Below, one piece after another: positions 1 to 5,561 of a stretch of DNA of 6,729 nt; the stretch's first letter is position 1, and each line of letters opens with the position of its first letter. The stretch covers positions 1-6,729 of the forward strand of contig DNMQ01000347.1 in NCBI GenBank assembly GCA_003488145.1, read 5' to 3'. The DNA comes from Pseudomonas sp. GTDB lineage: Bacteria > Pseudomonadota > Gammaproteobacteria > Pseudomonadales > Pseudomonadaceae. The notes beneath the pieces were generated by a model that saw nothing but the letters and a program-made list of their open reading frames with translations, did no database searches and had not been told where the DNA came from. Made by a program: the position numbers and the translations under genes.

Positions 1-1374
1 GCACTTCGGCGCGGTGAACGGGTGGTGCAGCGCGCTCAGCGAGCCGTCATCGTTCTGTTCGAACATCGGGAAGTCGACCACCCACAGCGGCGCCCAGTCG
101 CAGGTCAACAGCTTGAGGTCGTGGCCGATCTTGATGCGCAGCGCACCCAGGGCCTCGGAAACGATCTTCGCCTTGTCTGCACCGAAGAACACGATGTCGC
201 CATCGACCGCACCGACGCGATCGAGAATCACATTGAGGTTGTCTTCCGGGATGAACTTGACGATCGGCGACTGCAGGCCTTCAACGCCCTTGGCGCGTTC
301 ATTGACCTTGATATAGGCCAGGCCCTTGGCCCCATAGATGCCAACGAACTTGGTGTAATCGTCGATCTGGCTGCGCGGCATGCTCGCCGCACCCGGGACG
401 CGCAGCGCGGCAACGCGGCCTTTCGGGTCATTGGCCGGACCGGAGAACACCTTGAACTCGACAGCGTTGAGCTGATCGGCAACATCCACCAGTTCCAGCG
501 GGATGCGCAGGTCGGGCTTATCCGAGCCGTACCGGCGCATGGCCTCTTCGAACGGCATGTGCGGGAATTCGCCAAACTCCAGATCCAGCACTTCCTTGAA
601 CAACTTGCGGATCATGCCTTCGGTGATACCGATGATGTCCGCTTCATCGAGGAAGCTGGTCTCGATGTCGATCTGGGTGAACTCGGGCTGGCGATCAGCG
701 CGCAGGTCTTCGTCGCGGAAGCACTTGGCGATCTGATAGTAGCGGTCGAAACCGGCAACCATCAGCAGCTGCTTGAACAGCTGCGGCGACTGCGGCAGGG
801 CAAAGAAATTACCGGCATGGGTGCGGCTCGGCACCAGATAGTCACGCGCGCCTTCAGGTGTCGGACGCCCCAGGATCGGGGTTTCCACATCGAGGAAGCC
901 GTTGTCATCCAGGTACCGACGAATGCTCGCGGTGATACGCGAGCGCAGCTTGAGCTTCTCGGCCATTTCTGGGCGACGAAGGTCGATGAAGCGATAGCGC
1001 AGTCGCGTCTCCTCGCCCACATCGCTGTATTCGTTGAGAGGGAACGGCGGGGTTTCGGCGTCGTTCAACACCTCCAGCTCGTAGCCCAGCACCTCGATGG
1101 CACCGGAAGCCATATTCGGGTTCACCGCACCAGCTGGGCGCAGGCGGACCTTGCCGGTGATCTTCACTACATACTCGCTACGCACCTTGTCGGCGGTCGC
1201 AAAGGTTTCGGCGCGATCCGGATCGAAGACCACCTGAGCCAGGCCCTCACGATCACGCACATCGAGGAAGATCACCCCGCCGTGGTCACGACGGCGATGA
1301 ACCCAGCCGCAAAGAGTGATTTCCTGGCCGTCCAGGCTTTCGTTCAGTTGGCCGCAATAGTGGCTGCGCATCAT
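1..1374 (-). CDS. aspS: Aspartyl-tRNA synthetase, N-terminal 458 residues (3' end outside window)
   Basis: Cytoplasmic class II synthetase that charges tRNA with aspartate. The visible protein opens [16 protein letters not shown], typical of Pseudomonas AspRS. It starts with the OB-fold anticodon-binding domain (about residues 15-105), then the catalytic core: [10 protein letters not shown] at 159-168 near motif 1, and motif 2 as [16 protein letters not shown] at 219-234 with the ATP-binding arginine. The bacterial GAD insertion follows from about residue 290. The sequence leaves the window at HHPFTAPKC (residues 450-458), so motif 3 and about 130 residues are missing; the family is usually about 590 residues. 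Two tandem ATGs (1374 and 1371) are possible starts; the first is chosen because homologues begin MM. A weak GAGAAG lies upstream. His31 and Gly82 fit the non-discriminating AspRS type known in P. aeruginosa, which also charges tRNA-Asn for GatCAB; the exact numbering is recalled. Identification is very secure, tRNA specificity is inferred. Confidence 0.97.
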   Translation of the reverse strand, partial: MMRSHYCGQLNESLDGQEITLCGWVHRRRDHGGVIFLDVRDREGLAQVVFDPDRAETFATADKVRSEYVVKITGKVRLRPAGAVNPNMASGAIEVLGYELEVLNDAETPPFPLNEYSDVGEETRLRYRFIDLRRPEMAEKLKLRSRITASIRRYLDDNGFLDVETPILGRPTPEGARDYLVPSRTHAGNFFALPQSPQLFKQLLMVAGFDRYYQIAKCFRDEDLRADRQPEFTQIDIETSFLDEADIIGITEGMIRKLFKEVLDLEFGEFPHMPFEEAMRRYGSDKPDLRIPLELVDVADQLNAVEFKVFSGPANDPKGRVAALRVPGAASMPRSQIDDYTKFVGIYGAKGLAYIKVNERAKGVEGLQSPIVKFIPEDNLNVILDRVGAVDGDIVFFGADKAKIVSEALGALRIKIGHDLKLLTCDWAPLWVVDFPMFEQNDDGSLSALHHPFTAPKC

Positions 1375-1534
1375 GGTGAAGTTCGCTTCTCGTATCTTGA
1401 ATTCGATGGGGCGCGAGAGCCGCGACAGACTGACAAGACCGTGACTGCTCTGCGCAAGCGGCATGTACCGTACGCGATACCGCATTGACGCCGGGCGCCG
1501 CAGCACGCACTGGGACCGCCAGGCACAAGCGCGG

Positions 1535-1552
1535 GATTATATCGACATAATC
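1535..1552. promoter_or_regulatory. 18-bp near-perfect palindrome overlapping a probable aspS -10 element
   Basis: GATTATATCGACATAATC is symmetric at all but one base pair: 6-base perfect arms GATTAT and ATAATC around a 6-base centre. Read on the minus strand, 1541-1536 is TATAAT, a perfect sigma-70 -10 hexamer facing aspS, but no good -35 is seen at normal spacing. The plus strand has CATAAT at 1546-1551 facing the dps-like gene. The T-N11-A dyad resembles a generic LysR-type operator. Both the promoter and operator roles are inferences. Confidence 0.4.
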
Positions 1553-1592
1553 ACCGCGGCGCAGCCGTTGCCCTCGCCAACTCGAAATCGAG

Positions 1593-1632
1593 CCGTTGAT
1601 GGAACCCTGAATCGATCAGAGCCTTCCAACGG
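1593..1632. repeat. Nested imperfect inverted repeat upstream of the dps-like gene
   Basis: Three sets of arms nest around one centre: CCGTT (1593-1597) with AACGG (1628-1632), GGAA (1601-1604) with TTCC (1624-1627), and CTGA (1607-1610) with TCAG (1616-1619), leaving the 5-base loop ATCGA. It lies about 90 bases before the dps-like start codon. It could be an operator or a leader hairpin; no known consensus is matched. Confidence 0.4.
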
Positions 1633-1658
1633 TGAGCATTCGACCAGAAACGTATCGC

Positions 1659-1689
1659 TTCACAACACCACGCATTTTTCTGGCATAAC
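1659..1689 (+). promoter_or_regulatory. Weak candidate promoter for the dps-like gene
   Basis: TTCACA (1659-1664) resembles a -35 box and CATAAC (1684-1689) a -10 box, with a long 19-base spacer. This is the best sigma-70-like pair close to the gene, but each element has mismatches and the spacing is poor. The P. aeruginosa homologue PA0962 is reported in the OxyR regulon; I see no clear OxyR repeat of ATAG and CTAT tetranucleotides here. Confidence 0.25.
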
Positions 1690-1720
1690 TAACGACTGAA
1701 CCATCCACCAGGAGAAAAAC

Positions 1721-2191
1721 ATGGAAATCAACATTGGCATCGCCGAACAGGACCGTGCAGCCATCGCCGAAGGCCTGTCGCGCCTGCTCGCCGACACCTA
1801 CACCCTGTACCTGAAGACCCATAACTTCCATTGGAACGTTACGGGGCCGATGTTCAACACGCTGCACACCATGTTCGAAACCCAGTACACCGAACTCGCC
1901 ATCGCCGTGGACGATATTGCCGAACGCATCCGCACGCTGGGCTTCCCGGCGCCGGGCACCTACGCGGCATACGCCCGCCTGAGCTCGATCAAGGAAGAGG
2001 AAGGCGTCCCCTCCGCCGAAGAGATGATCAAGCTGCTGGTCGAAGGCCAGGAAGCCGTTGTACGAACCGCCCGCGGGATCTTCCCACTACTGGACAAGGT
2101 CAACGACGAGCCGACTGCCGACCTCCTGACTCAACGCATGCAGAGCCACGAAAAAACTGCATGGATGCTGCGCAGCCTGCTTTCGGCCTAA
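1721..2191 (+). CDS. dps: Dps-like mini-ferritin (DNA-protection / iron-storage stress protein)
   Basis: A 156-residue four-helix ferritin-like protein. Dps family members form hollow 12-mers that oxidise Fe(II) with hydrogen peroxide and store the ferric product, suppressing hydroxyl radical damage. The inter-subunit ferroxidase ligands are all visible: His37 in [10 protein letters not shown], His49, Glu53, Asp64 and Glu68 (in VDDIAER), with the family tryptophan Trp38. The start is well supported by AGGAG at 1710-1714, six bases from the ATG. The N terminus has only a few residues before helix 1 and lacks the lysine-rich tail that E. coli Dps uses to bind DNA, so direct DNA binding by that route is doubtful (inference). 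It is the likely counterpart of P. aeruginosa PA0962. It is transcribed alone: divergent from aspS and followed by a strong hairpin. Family assignment is firm, physiological role inferred. Confidence 0.95.
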   Translation: MEINIGIAEQDRAAIAEGLSRLLADTYTLYLKTHNFHWNVTGPMFNTLHTMFETQYTELAIAVDDIAERIRTLGFPAPGTYAAYARLSSIKEEEGVPSAEEMIKLLVEGQEAVVRTARGIFPLLDKVNDEPTADLLTQRMQSHEKTAWMLRSLLSA

Positions 2192-2200
2192 GTTTCGCTA

Positions 2201-2231
2201 CTGGGCGGAGCGCCACATGCGCTCTGCCCAG
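2201..2231 (+). terminator. Strong hairpin after the dps-like gene, without a U-tract
   Basis: Arms CTGGGCGGAGCGC (2201-2213) and GCGCTCTGCCCAG (2219-2231) pair over 13 positions with one G-U wobble and a 5-base loop. It begins 10 bases after the stop codon, the usual terminator position. The following bases (ATCGCAACG) contain no T-run, so it may protect the mRNA 3' end or terminate inefficiently rather than act as a classic intrinsic terminator. Confidence 0.6.
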
Positions 2232-2303
2232 ATCGCAACGCATCTGCTACGAAACAGCCCGTCTTCGAGCATTCTCCGCACCCGAAGCCACGACGGCGAA
2301 CAC

Positions 2304-2338
2304 GCTCATTTGAGCCCCCTCCTCCTTTCCTGTTAAAT
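2304..2338 (+). promoter_or_regulatory. Probable sigma-70 promoter of the cold-shock-domain gene
   Basis: TTGAGC (2310-2315) and TTAAAT (2333-2338) each match the consensus at 4 of 6 positions with an ideal 17-base spacer. The -35 overlaps a 12-base palindrome: GCTCA at 2304-2308 and TGAGC at 2311-2315 around TT. Transcription would start near 2345 and leave a leader of about 120 bases before the ATG. Long leaders are a known feature of cspA-type cold-shock genes; their relevance here is inferred. Confidence 0.45.
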
Positions 2339-2341
2339 ACG

Positions 2342-2370
2342 CCGCGCTGCAGCCCGGACCCGCGCGGTTT
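2342..2370 (+). promoter_or_regulatory. GC-rich hairpin followed by TTT in the leader of the cold-shock-domain gene
   Basis: CCGCGC (2342-2347) pairs perfectly with GCGCGG (2362-2367) across a 14-base loop and is followed by TTTCTC. It lies at or just after the predicted transcription start, about 100 bases before the coding region. It could be an attenuator, an RNA structure controlling stability, or chance in GC-rich DNA. Confidence 0.3.
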
Positions 2371-2464
2371 CTCGAACAGTGTTCAGCCCTGACCGACAAA
2401 CGTTTTCCACGAACTCCAGGCCTGCGGCTTCTCTGTCGTGTTATCAACCGTGAGCCATACAAGA

Positions 2465-3064
2465 ATGTTAAAGATCGTCCATGTCCTGGCGGGCGTCATT
2501 GCCCTATTGCTGTCCTTTGTTCCAAGCCTGCGCGGCGCAATGCCACTACTGCTGCAACCCGACGCCTTGTGCCTGCTGATGCTTGGCCTGCTGAACGTTC
2601 AATTCGCCCCATCTGCCCAGTTGATCGACAGCCGCACCCGGCCAGTCATAATCGCTGCGTCAGCGCTGCTGCTCCTGTCTATCGCGCTGCAGGCCGTCAT
2701 CGTACTTGTAGCTTTGCCGCAGATCGCCGGCCAGCCCGCAACACTCGCCAGCCTGCTGCTCGCCCTTGTGGCCGTGCTGCTACACCTCGCCACGCCACGC
2801 GGCCTGAGCAAGCAGGCAAAACCGGCTCGCACAAACCCCCGCGCGCCATCGGCAGCAGGGCGCGAGGCTGGCACCGTGAAATGGTTCAACACATCCAAGG
2901 GGTTCGGATTCATTTCCCGGGACAGCGGAGATGACGTATTCGTCCACTTTCGCGCCATCCGCGGCGAAGGGCACCGCATCCTGGTCGAGGGCCAGCGCGT
3001 GGAGTTCACCATCATGATGCGGGACAAGGGGCTGCAGGCCGAAGACGTCGTCCCGATCGAGTAG
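2465..3064 (+). CDS. Integral membrane protein with C-terminal cold-shock (RNA-binding) domain
   Basis: A 199-residue two-part protein. Residues 1-110 are strongly hydrophobic, with probable membrane segments near 4-20, 31-47, 59-84 and 91-110. A basic, Pro/Ala-rich linker (about 111-135) leads to a complete cold-shock domain at 136-199, opening GTVKWFN, with RNP1 KGFGFI at 145-150 and RNP2 VFVHF at 158-162. Cold-shock domains bind single-stranded RNA or DNA; here the domain would be tethered at the inner membrane, probably facing the cytoplasm. P. aeruginosa has a probable cold-shock protein (PA0961) at this locus. The ATG at 2465 is chosen because the hydrophobic segment starts directly after it; GTG codons at 2438 and 2450 would add 9 or 5 residues. 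None of the starts has a good ribosome binding site, so the start is uncertain. The targets are unknown. Confidence 0.88.
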   Translation: MLKIVHVLAGVIALLLSFVPSLRGAMPLLLQPDALCLLMLGLLNVQFAPSAQLIDSRTRPVIIAASALLLLSIALQAVIVLVALPQIAGQPATLASLLLALVAVLLHLATPRGLSKQAKPARTNPRAPSAAGREAGTVKWFNTSKGFGFISRDSGDDVFVHFRAIRGEGHRILVEGQRVEFTIMMRDKGLQAEDVVPIE

Positions 3065-3084
3065 GACGACCGAGCGAGCTACCT

Positions 3085-3114
3085 CGGGGCGAAGTCACCA
3101 CGCCGCCCCGTTTC
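3085..3114 (+). terminator. Probable intrinsic terminator after the cold-shock-domain gene
   Basis: CGGGGCG (3085-3091) pairs perfectly with CGCCCCG (3104-3110) across a 12-base loop, followed by TTTC. It sits between the two convergent stop codons. The minus-strand side lacks a T-run, so it mainly serves the plus-strand gene. A second, smaller hairpin (CCGAG 3070-3074 with CTCGG 3083-3087) overlaps its left arm and would compete with it. Confidence 0.6.
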
Positions 3115-3119
3115 ACAAT

Positions 3120-3332
3120 TCAATAATGCGGTGGAGGCGCCTCGTCCTCACCAGCGTCCATTGGAACCTGCATTTCCTCCTGACGTTTTGCCAGTGCGCG
3201 CAGCTGGAGCTGCAGACGCTCCATGATCCGCTGTTGCTCGACGAGCACATCGTTCAGCGTCTGGATCGTATCGTCCTGAAACGCCAGACGCGTTTCCAGA
3301 TCCATCACTCTCGATTCAAGGTCCACAGTCAT
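3120..3332 (-). CDS. slyX: SlyX family protein
   Basis: A 70-residue protein whose first 55 or so residues form one long heptad-rich coiled coil ([20 protein letters not shown] and on), ending in the family's conserved PPPHY tail. SlyX proteins are short coiled-coil proteins of unknown molecular function, found widely in gammaproteobacteria; the name comes from its position beside slyD in E. coli, not from a known activity. It is the second gene of an operon with the HIT gene: its ATG (3332-3330) overlaps the upstream TGA (3331-3329) as ATGA, implying translational coupling. A GGAG lies only one base before the ATG, too close for normal initiation, which also favours coupling. Confidence 0.93.
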   Translation of the reverse strand: MTVDLESRVMDLETRLAFQDDTIQTLNDVLVEQQRIMERLQLQLRALAKRQEEMQVPMDAGEDEAPPPHY

Positions 3333-3751
3333 ACTCCAAAACGAAAGTGATCGGTCAGCACCAACTTTAGCTTGTCCCTGATGGCTGCCACCTGCTCGTC
3401 ACTGTAAGGCTTCGCCGGATGCCTGCCCCACACCGGCGCTGGCCAGGCAGCATCATCGCGTCGCCGCGCAATGACATGCATATGCAGCTGCCCGACGACA
3501 TTACCAAGCGTGGCGACATTCATCTTGTCGGCGCCGAAGGTGTCCTTGACGGTCTCGGCCAGCGCAGTGGCCTCCTTCCACAGCGCCAGCTGATCAGCCG
3601 CATCCAGCTGAAACAACTCACTAATTTCTTCGCGACGCGGCACCAGAATGAACCAGGGGTACTGCGAGTCGTTCATCAACAGCAACCGGCAGAGCGGGAA
3701 GTCACCAAGCAGCAACGTGTCCTGCTCCAGACGTGAATCAAGTACAAACAT
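3329..3751 (-). CDS. HIT-family nucleotide hydrolase/transferase-like protein
   Basis: A 140-residue histidine-triad protein, full length for the family, and the counterpart of P. aeruginosa PA0959. HIT proteins hydrolyse or transfer nucleotides from nucleotidyl conjugates (AMP-lysine, Ap4A and similar) through a covalent nucleotidyl-histidine intermediate. The signature reads QLHMHVIAR at 88-96: the nucleophilic middle histidine (His90) and the third (His92) are present, while the first position is Gln88. The upstream WFILVPRR segment (33-40) fits the nucleotide-binding strand. The substrate cannot be read from the sequence. The ATG at 3751 is preceded by a purine-rich AAGGGGGG. It is the first gene of a two-gene operon with slyX and is divergent from oprD. 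The Gln variant is common in this proteobacterial branch as I recall it, so activity is likely kept. Confidence 0.93.
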   Translation of the reverse strand: MFVLDSRLEQDTLLLGDFPLCRLLLMNDSQYPWFILVPRREEISELFQLDAADQLALWKEATALAETVKDTFGADKMNVATLGNVVGQLHMHVIARRRDDAAWPAPVWGRHPAKPYSDEQVAAIRDKLKLVLTDHFRFGV

Positions 3752-3806
3752 AAGCCCCCCTTGCGAAGCAAACCCTGCGCGAATGCGCCGTAGGAAACAG
3801 GTAAAA

Positions 3807-3839
3807 AGGATACCTCAGACATCCCAGACGACAATCTGG
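3807..3839 (-). promoter_or_regulatory. Candidate promoter of the HIT-slyX operon with a dyad around the -35
   Basis: Read on the minus strand, TTGTCG (3834-3829) and TATCCT (3812-3807) each match the sigma-70 consensus at 4 of 6 positions with a 16-base spacer, giving a start near 3800 and a leader of about 50 bases. A perfect 5-base inverted repeat, CCAGA (3824-3828) and TCTGG (3835-3839), exactly brackets the -35 hexamer. This could be an operator, but no known regulator's consensus is recognised. Confidence 0.35.
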
Positions 3840-4023
3840 CAACCGCGCACAAGATTGGTGCCTGACCTGAGAAAACGCGCCGCCTTTCAGTGCAATGCGG
3901 CCCCAATATTTCTCCGCAACGCCCGATTAGCTCGATCATGAATTCTGAGTACGATTCTTGCTAGACGAACTATGCGAACGCTAGGGGCGGCTTCAAAACA
4001 CCGCAATCAGCGTCACACAGCTT

Positions 4024-4044
4024 GCTCTAGCGCTGCACTAGAGC
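4024..4044. repeat. Perfect 7-bp inverted repeat upstream of oprD
   Basis: GCTCTAG (4024-4030) and CTAGAGC (4038-4044) are exact reverse complements around the 7-base spacer CGCTGCA. The centre is about 150 bases before the oprD ATG. The 14-base centre-to-centre spacing, over one helical turn, could suit a dimeric regulator. No T-run follows on the plus strand, so it is not a clear terminator. Confidence 0.4.
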
Positions 4045-4081
4045 TAAACAGTACATTCTCTGGATGGCTTTGCGCGAGAGC

Positions 4082-4095
4082 AGCCAAAATTGGCT
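4082..4095. repeat. 14-bp palindrome AGCCAA-AA-TTGGCT upstream of oprD
   Basis: Two perfect 6-base arms are separated by AA, about 90-100 bases before the oprD start codon. Position and symmetry suggest an operator for the porin gene. TTGGCT could also act as a poor -35 with TAAGAA (4113-4118) as a weak -10 at 17-base spacing. Both uses are inference. Confidence 0.35.
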
Positions 4096-4183
4096 AAAGC
4101 CTGATGCGGGACTAAGAAGTTGCACCCTTTCCGCCCACGCGCGGCAAGGTAAGCACCGTTTTTAAACCAAAGGAGCAATCACA

Positions 4184-5442
4184 ATGAAAGTGATGAAGTG
4201 GAGCGTAATCGCCCTGGCCGTATCGGCGGGCACCTCCCAGATGGCGTTGGCCAGCCAGCAGTCGGAGTCCAAGGGATTCGTCGAAGATGCGAGCCTAGAT
4301 CTGTTGCTGCGCAATACCTATTACAACCGCGATTTCAAAGATGGCGTAGGTGACGTACGCAGCTGGGGCCAGGGCTTCATTACTACGTTCGAGTCTGGCT
4401 TTACCCAAGGCACCATCGGCGTAGGCGTCGATGCATATGGCTTGCTGGGTGTGCGTCTCGATGGTGGCAAGGGATATAGCTACGGTGCCATGTTCGAACG
4501 CGACTCCAACAACGAGCCAGAGCGCGACCTCTCGCAAGCTGGCGCAGCCATCAAGCTCCAAGTTTCCAACACCGTGATCAAGTACGGCAACCAAATGCCA
4601 ATGATGCCGGTACTGGCGTATGACGATTCGCGCCTGCTGCCAGAGTCGTTTACTGGCACATTGATCACCAGCAATGAGATTGAAGTCTCGAGCTGAATGT
4701 TGGGCGTTTCACCGCTGACAGCGCAATGCCATCCTCGAGCCGTGATACCTATAACAGCCAGATTGACGGAACGCTGAAAAGCATCGATGTCATCGGGGGC
4801 ACCTACGGCTTCACCGACAACCTGAGCGCCTCGCTGTACTATGCGGATAACGAGGACGTCGCCAAGAAGAAGTACGGCAACGTTAACTACGTTATGCCGT
4901 TCGGTGGCGATCAGTCGCTCACGTTCGACTTCAACATTTACGACAACGAGTACGACGAAGAAACGTTTGGTGAGACGCTCGACACCACGATCTGGAGTCT
5001 ATCTGGCAAATACTCCGTCGGTGCTCACGCCTTCATCCTTGCTCACCAGCGAGTAAGCGGCGATAGCGGATATATCTATGACATCGGCGACGGCGGCAGC
5101 TCCATCTGGGTTGCTAACTCTTATTACTCTGACTTCAACTGGAAAGACGAGCGCTCCTACCAGGCCAGCTATGAGTTGGACTTCAGCACCTTCGGCGCTC
5201 CAGGGTTGTTCTGGAAAACCGCTTATGTGTACGGCGACAACATCGACGTCGCAGGCGGCGAAGGCAAAGAGCGCGAGTTTTTCAACCAGGTCCAGTACGT
5301 AGTACAAAGCGGCCCGGTTAAAGACCTGTCGCTGAAACTGCGCAACTCGATCTATCGCTCCAACGATAACCTGCGTGATGCAGGAAGCCCGGACCTCAAC
5401 GAGATCCGCGCATTCGTTGAGTATCCGCTGAGCATCCTGTAA
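4184..5442 (+). pseudogene. oprD: OprD-family outer-membrane porin, broken by a one-base deletion
   Basis: OprD-family porins are 18-stranded outer-membrane barrels for small substrates; P. aeruginosa OprD takes up basic amino acids and admits carbapenems. The protein opens MKVMKWSVIALAVSAG, nearly identical to P. aeruginosa OprD, with a signal peptide probably cleaved after ALA at residue 23. Family segments include SLDLLLRNTYYNRD, FESGFTQGT and SRLLPESFTG. After Glu167 (codon 4682-4684) the frame shifts: it reads VSS and stops at TGA 4694-4696. The next frame continues perfectly from 4687 as LELNVGRFTADS through to the barrel end EYPLSIL at 5442. Restoring one G after 4685 (GAAGTCTC to GAAGGTCTC, adding Gly168) gives a full 419-residue porin. 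As written, the product is a 170-residue fragment that cannot form a barrel. It is followed by its own terminator. A sequencing error is an equally possible explanation. Family call is firm; the exact substrate is unknown. Confidence 0.9.
4682..4696 (+). other. Frameshift site and premature stop in oprD
   Basis: Bases 4682-4689 read GAAGTCTC where GAAGGTCTC is expected, so one G of a GG pair appears lost near 4685. The upstream frame then ends at TGA 4694-4696, while the downstream frame is open without a stop from 4687 to 5439. The run involved is only GG, so this is not a long homopolymer slip, and I see no slippery heptamer or pseudoknot suggesting programmed frameshifting. Confidence 0.85.
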
Positions 5443-5466
5443 CCCAGGCTCGCAGTCATTCGATGC

Positions 5467-5501
5467 AAAACGGAGCCCGGCGAAAGCCGGGCTCTTCGTT
5501 T
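5467..5501 (+). terminator. Intrinsic terminator of oprD
   Basis: GAGCCCGGC (5473-5481) pairs perfectly over 9 bases with GCCGGGCTC (5486-5494) around a GAAA tetraloop, followed by TTCGTTT and preceded by AAAA. It lies about 30 bases after the oprD stop codon and separates oprD from proS transcription. Confidence 0.92.
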
Positions 5502-5555
5502 CAGCACCCAGCCCAGCGGCCGTGCCGATCCTATACGCCGCCCCCTCACGCGCCT

Positions 5556-5561
5556 TACAAT
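5556..5561 (+). promoter_or_regulatory. Candidate -10 element of proS
   Basis: TACAAT matches the sigma-70 -10 consensus at 5 of 6 positions and lies 45 bases before the proS ATG, downstream of the oprD terminator. No good -35 hexamer is present at 16-18 bases upstream, so the promoter call is tentative. AAGGA at 5589-5593, twelve bases from the ATG, is the probable ribosome binding site. Confidence 0.35.

Larger units (their letters stand above)
1375..1720. other. Divergent intergenic region between aspS and the dps-like gene
   Basis: No convincing gene lies in these 346 bases. The region must carry the start signals of both flanking genes. It contains an 18-bp near-palindrome with an embedded TATAAT read on the minus strand (1535-1552), a 40-bp nested imperfect palindrome (1593-1632), and the dps-like ribosome binding site AGGAG at 1710-1714. 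The aspS 5' leader would be about 155 bases if the TATAAT is its -10 element. I saw no tRNA, T-box or other known riboswitch. Confidence 0.8.
3752..4183. other. Divergent intergenic region between the HIT-slyX operon and oprD
   Basis: I see no gene in these 432 bases: the open frames here have no ribosome binding site or recognisable protein. The stretch looks less GC-rich than the flanking genes. It holds a candidate promoter for the HIT operon (3807-3839), two inverted repeats nearer oprD (4024-4044 and 4082-4095), and the oprD ribosome binding site AGGAG at 4171-4175, eight bases before its ATG. I could not place a convincing oprD promoter. Confidence 0.7.

Noticed and set aside
22..1488. 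Plus-strand open frame of 488 codons
   Set aside because: It lies antisense to aspS, which has unmistakable class II synthetase motifs. The frame is a shadow of GC-rich codon bias and its translation resembles no family I know.
1831..2313. Plus-strand open frame of 160 codons overlapping the dps-like gene
   Set aside because: Arg/Pro/Gly-rich translation typical of an out-of-frame read through a GC-rich gene; the overlapped gene has complete ferroxidase ligands.
2247..2462. Minus-strand 71-codon open frame between the dps-like and cold-shock genes
   Set aside because: Arg-rich, no recognisable domain, and it overlaps the leader and promoter signals of the plus-strand gene.
3648..3941. Overlapping open frames on both strands at the start of the HIT gene and its upstream region
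   Set aside because: No ribosome binding sites, no recognisable protein, and each mostly shadows the HIT coding region.
4682..4700. Programmed frameshifting to make full-length OprD
   Set aside because: There is no slippery heptamer, no Shine-Dalgarno-like stimulator and no clear downstream pseudoknot, and the porin family is not known to use recoding.
4726..5442. The downstream oprD part as an independent 238-codon gene
   Set aside because: It has no ribosome binding site and no signal peptide, and homology extends upstream of its ATG to 4687. It is the rest of a frameshifted porin.
5473..5494. REP/BIME-type repeat
   Set aside because: It is a single hairpin with a GAAA loop and a T-rich tail directly after a stop codon, so it is an intrinsic terminator; no second copy is seen.
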